Translations under genes and position numbers: made by a program
In this document: one piece after another, positions 61,581-64,000 of the stretch
How the letters are laid out: each line of letters starts with the position of its first letter
How positions within the stretch are numbered: the first letter of the stretch is position 1
Assembly: GCF_041051975.1 (NCBI RefSeq)
Contig: NZ_CP163435.1
Location: 2,666,001-2,730,000, forward strand
Direction: 5' to 3'
DNA length: 64,000 bases
Origin: Streptomyces sp. R21
GTDB lineage: Bacteria > Actinomycetota > Actinomycetes > Streptomycetales > Streptomycetaceae
The notes under the pieces: generated by a model
Told to the model about the DNA's origin: nothing
What the model saw: the letters and a program-made list of their open reading frames with translations, nothing else
Database searches by the model: none

Positions 61581-63176
61581 ATGAGAGATCCGCGCGTCAT
61601 CCGGACCACCCCCTTACTGACCTGCCTGTTCACCTTGATCGCCTTGCTGTGGTGCGTCCCCACCAGTTCGGCAGCGCCCCGAGACGACACATCCGAGCCC
61701 CCACAGGTACGCACCGGCGAGGGACAGCTGCTGGGGCGCGTACACGACCAGGCCGAGGAATTCCTCGGCGTACCGTACGCCGCGCCGCCGGTGGGCCCCT
61801 CGCGCCTGCGGCCGCCGCGACCGCCGAGCCACTGGAGCGGGGCCCGTGACGCGACCCGCCAGGCACCGGCATGCCCGCAGTTCTCGCCCTTCGGCCTGCG
61901 CGACCCGCAAGCAGTGAGCGAGGACTGCCTGTACCTCGACGTCTACCGGCCCCGAGGGGCCCGGCAGGGGCAATCCCTGCCCGTCCTCTTCTGGATGCAC
62001 GGCGGCGGATACAGCCAGGGCACAGGCACCCAGTTCGGGGCACGCACCATGGCGAGCCTCACCGGCACAGTGGTCGTCAGCATCAACTACCGCCTCGGCC
62101 AACTCGGTTACCTGGACCTGCCGGAACTCACCCGCGACAACGCGTACGACTCCGGCTCCTTCGGGCTGATGGATCAGATCGCCGCCCTGAAGTGGACCCG
62201 CGACAACATCGCGGCATGGGGCGGCGACCCGAACAACATCACCCTCTCGGGACAGTCGGCGGGCAGCGCCTCCGTCTGCTCGATGCTCGCCTCCCCGCGA
62301 GCGAAGGGCCTGTTCAGCCATGCCGTCCTGCAAAGCGGCCCCTGCTCCCTGCTGCGGGCACCCGATCGTGCGCAGGCTCAGCGCGACAGCCGGGCATTCG
62401 CAGCGGCGGCCGGCTGCTCCGCCCCGGAAACCCGAGCCGCCTGCCTGCGCTCGGCTTCGACGGACGCCCTGATCGCGGCGGCCCGGACGCATCCGGCATC
62501 GGGCCCCGCGGTCGGTGATCGCCTGCTTCCCCGCCAGCCGTTCGACGCCATCGCGGACGGCGACTGGAATCGGGTCCCCGTCCTGATCGGCAGCACCCGT
62601 GCGGAGAGCCGGTTGTTCGTCGCTCTCAGCACGCCCCACCTGACCGCCGATGAGTACCGGGCCGCTGTCGGCGCACAGTACGGCGACGCCGCCGCCCAAG
62701 TGCTCGCGCACTACCCTCTCTCCTCCTACGACAGCCCTTACCTGGCCATGTCGGCCTTGACGACGGACTCCACCTTCGCCTGCCACACACAGCGGACCGC
62801 GAGTTCGCTGGCACGCCAAGTACCCACCCACGAGTACGAGTTCGACGATCCACGGTCGCCGACCCTGTACGGGGCCCAGGTGCCCGGCCTGGACATGGCC
62901 AACGCGCACAGCGCCGAGCTGGCCTATCTGTACGACTTCACCATGGCCGACCGCCCGCTGACAGCAGCCCAGATACTGCTGGCCGACCGCATGAAGCGCT
63001 ACTGGGGCGCCTTCTCCCGCACGGGCAACCCCAACACCGCGGGGCAGGCGATGTGGCCCCCCGCCGGCGGGCCCCTCGGGCGAGTACTCGAGCTCACTCC
63101 GAGTACGGACCGCGTGTCCACCGCTTTCGCCTCAAAGCACCAGTGCGCGTTCTGGGCTCAGTCGTCTCCTCTGTGA
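61581..63176 (+). CDS. Secreted type-B carboxylesterase
   Basis: A 531-residue exported esterase with a signal peptide (about residues 1-32, ending SSAAP). Hallmarks are FLGVPYAAPPVG, EDCLYLDVYRP, MHGGGYSQGTG, nucleophile Ser226 in SGQSAGSAS and the acidic residue in GSTRAESRLF; the His lies near NAHSAELAYLYDF. The last 70 residues include WGAFSRTGNPN. It would cleave esters outside the cell, complementing the intracellular esterase at 56008-57558. The ATG has GGAGG upstream. It is the last rightward gene before a strong bidirectional terminator. Confidence 0.87.
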   Translation: MRDPRVIRTTPLLTCLFTLIALLWCVPTSSAAPRDDTSEPPQVRTGEGQLLGRVHDQAEEFLGVPYAAPPVGPSRLRPPRPPSHWSGARDATRQAPACPQFSPFGLRDPQAVSEDCLYLDVYRPRGARQGQSLPVLFWMHGGGYSQGTGTQFGARTMASLTGTVVVSINYRLGQLGYLDLPELTRDNAYDSGSFGLMDQIAALKWTRDNIAAWGGDPNNITLSGQSAGSASVCSMLASPRAKGLFSHAVLQSGPCSLLRAPDRAQAQRDSRAFAAAAGCSAPETRAACLRSASTDALIAAARTHPASGPAVGDRLLPRQPFDAIADGDWNRVPVLIGSTRAESRLFVALSTPHLTADEYRAAVGAQYGDAAAQVLAHYPLSSYDSPYLAMSALTTDSTFACHTQRTASSLARQVPTHEYEFDDPRSPTLYGAQVPGLDMANAHSAELAYLYDFTMADRPLTAAQILLADRMKRYWGAFSRTGNPNTAGQAMWPPAGGPLGRVLELTPSTDRVSTAFASKHQCAFWAQSSPL

Positions 63177-63189
63177 CATCCGGGACGCA

Positions 63190-63232
63190 CGGGAGCCGCC
63201 GCCCCCTTCGCTGTTCGGGGCGGCGGCTCCCG
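63190..63232. terminator. Bidirectional terminator between convergent genes
   Basis: A 16-bp perfect inverted repeat (63190-63205 with 63217-63232, 11-nt loop), 13 bp after the carboxylesterase stop and 9 bp from the stop of the convergent gene. Confidence 0.92.
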
Positions 63233-63241
63233 CATGAGTGC

Positions 63242-63823
<582 letters not shown>

Positions 63824-63934
63824 TCACGCTTCACGGCCGGAGGTTCCGATGAGTTCGCCGCGGGAGCATGGTCTGTCTATGCGAGGCGACGACAGCACCG
63901 CCGGCGCCCATCGCATCCGACCTGGAGGTGCGTC

Positions 63935-64000
63935 ATGTGTTCTCACCAGACTTCGGAAAACACCGTCCGCGGGATCGCGCACATCGTCTCCGCCCACCCC
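63935..64000 (+). CDS. 5' end of an unidentified gene, cut by the window edge
   Basis: An ATG with GGAGG six bases upstream opens a frame that stays open for 22 codons to the end of the window (begins MCSHQTSENTVRGIAHIV). The ribosome site and codon use support a real gene. No family can be recognised from so little. Confidence 0.55.
   Translation, partial: MCSHQTSENTVRGIAHIVSAHP

Overview
The window is high-GC actinobacterial DNA and almost certainly Streptomyces. Evidence: dense genes with GC-rich third positions, GTG/TTG starts behind AAGGAGG-type ribosome sites, many extracellular polysaccharide enzymes, and a gene order (murA-like, aconitase, ngcEFG, rok7B7, xylFGH, dxs, APC permease) that I recall from the SCO5998-SCO6014 region of Streptomyces coelicolor, here in the opposite orientation. 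Names taken from that synteny rest on memory plus sequence motifs, not on a search. I saw no rRNA, tRNA, CRISPR array or insertion sequence.

1-8.5 kb: a leftward cluster resembling poly-gamma-glutamate (PGA) capsule synthesis. It holds a CapA/PgsA lipoprotein, a sensor-like protein with two periplasmic-domain/HAMP units, PgsB (with an unusual Pro/Gln-rich tail), PgsC (TTGA overlap with pgsB) and an NlpC/P60 peptidase. A divergent membrane-anchored protein of unknown function and a NYN/PIN-type protein follow. 8.5-21 kb: APC amino acid permease, dxs, the xylose-type ABC transporter xylFGH (with a strong hairpin between xylF and xylG), the ROK regulator rok7B7, and ngcEFG for N-acetylglucosamine/chitobiose with a DasR-like site upstream.

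21-34 kb: polysaccharide degradation. Two large secreted GH92 alpha-mannosidases are preceded by the same LacI-type palindrome (GACAACGTTGTC); a lipoprotein lies between them. A secreted AA10 lytic polysaccharide monooxygenase with a CBM2 has a perfect CebR box upstream. A two-component pair follows whose response regulator has lost most of its receiver domain. 34-40 kb: aconitase, a SnoaL-like protein with an SDR lacking the catalytic Tyr/Lys, a small DUF4236 protein, and a MurA-type enolpyruvyl transferase fused to an N-terminal HTH. An ATCTC-N6-GAGAT inverted repeat sits at both the aconitase and the HTH-MurA promoters.

40-50 kb: a leftward aromatic catabolic operon. It encodes an aryl-CoA ligase, a hot-dog thioesterase, a fused flavin monooxygenase/old-yellow-enzyme (salicylyl-CoA 5-hydroxylase type), a nitrilase, gentisate 1,2-dioxygenase, a fumarylpyruvate/maleylpyruvate hydrolase-family protein, maleate isomerase and a PaaX-type regulator. 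Together these could take salicylate (perhaps from a nitrile) through salicylyl-CoA, gentisyl-CoA, gentisate, maleylpyruvate and maleate to fumarate plus pyruvate without a thiol-dependent isomerase.

50-64 kb: a LacI-centred accessory locus. The palindrome GTTACACGTGTAAC or a close variant occurs before an HATPase/alpha-beta-hydrolase pair, lacI itself, a GH3 glycosidase and an MFS transporter. Two type-B carboxylesterases, a secreted SurE-like protein and two PAP2 phosphatases (one with both catalytic histidines replaced by glutamine) are interspersed. I infer a locus for uptake and breakdown of an acylated or esterified glycoside. The window ends in a DUF6299-like secreted protein and the first 22 codons of an unidentified gene.
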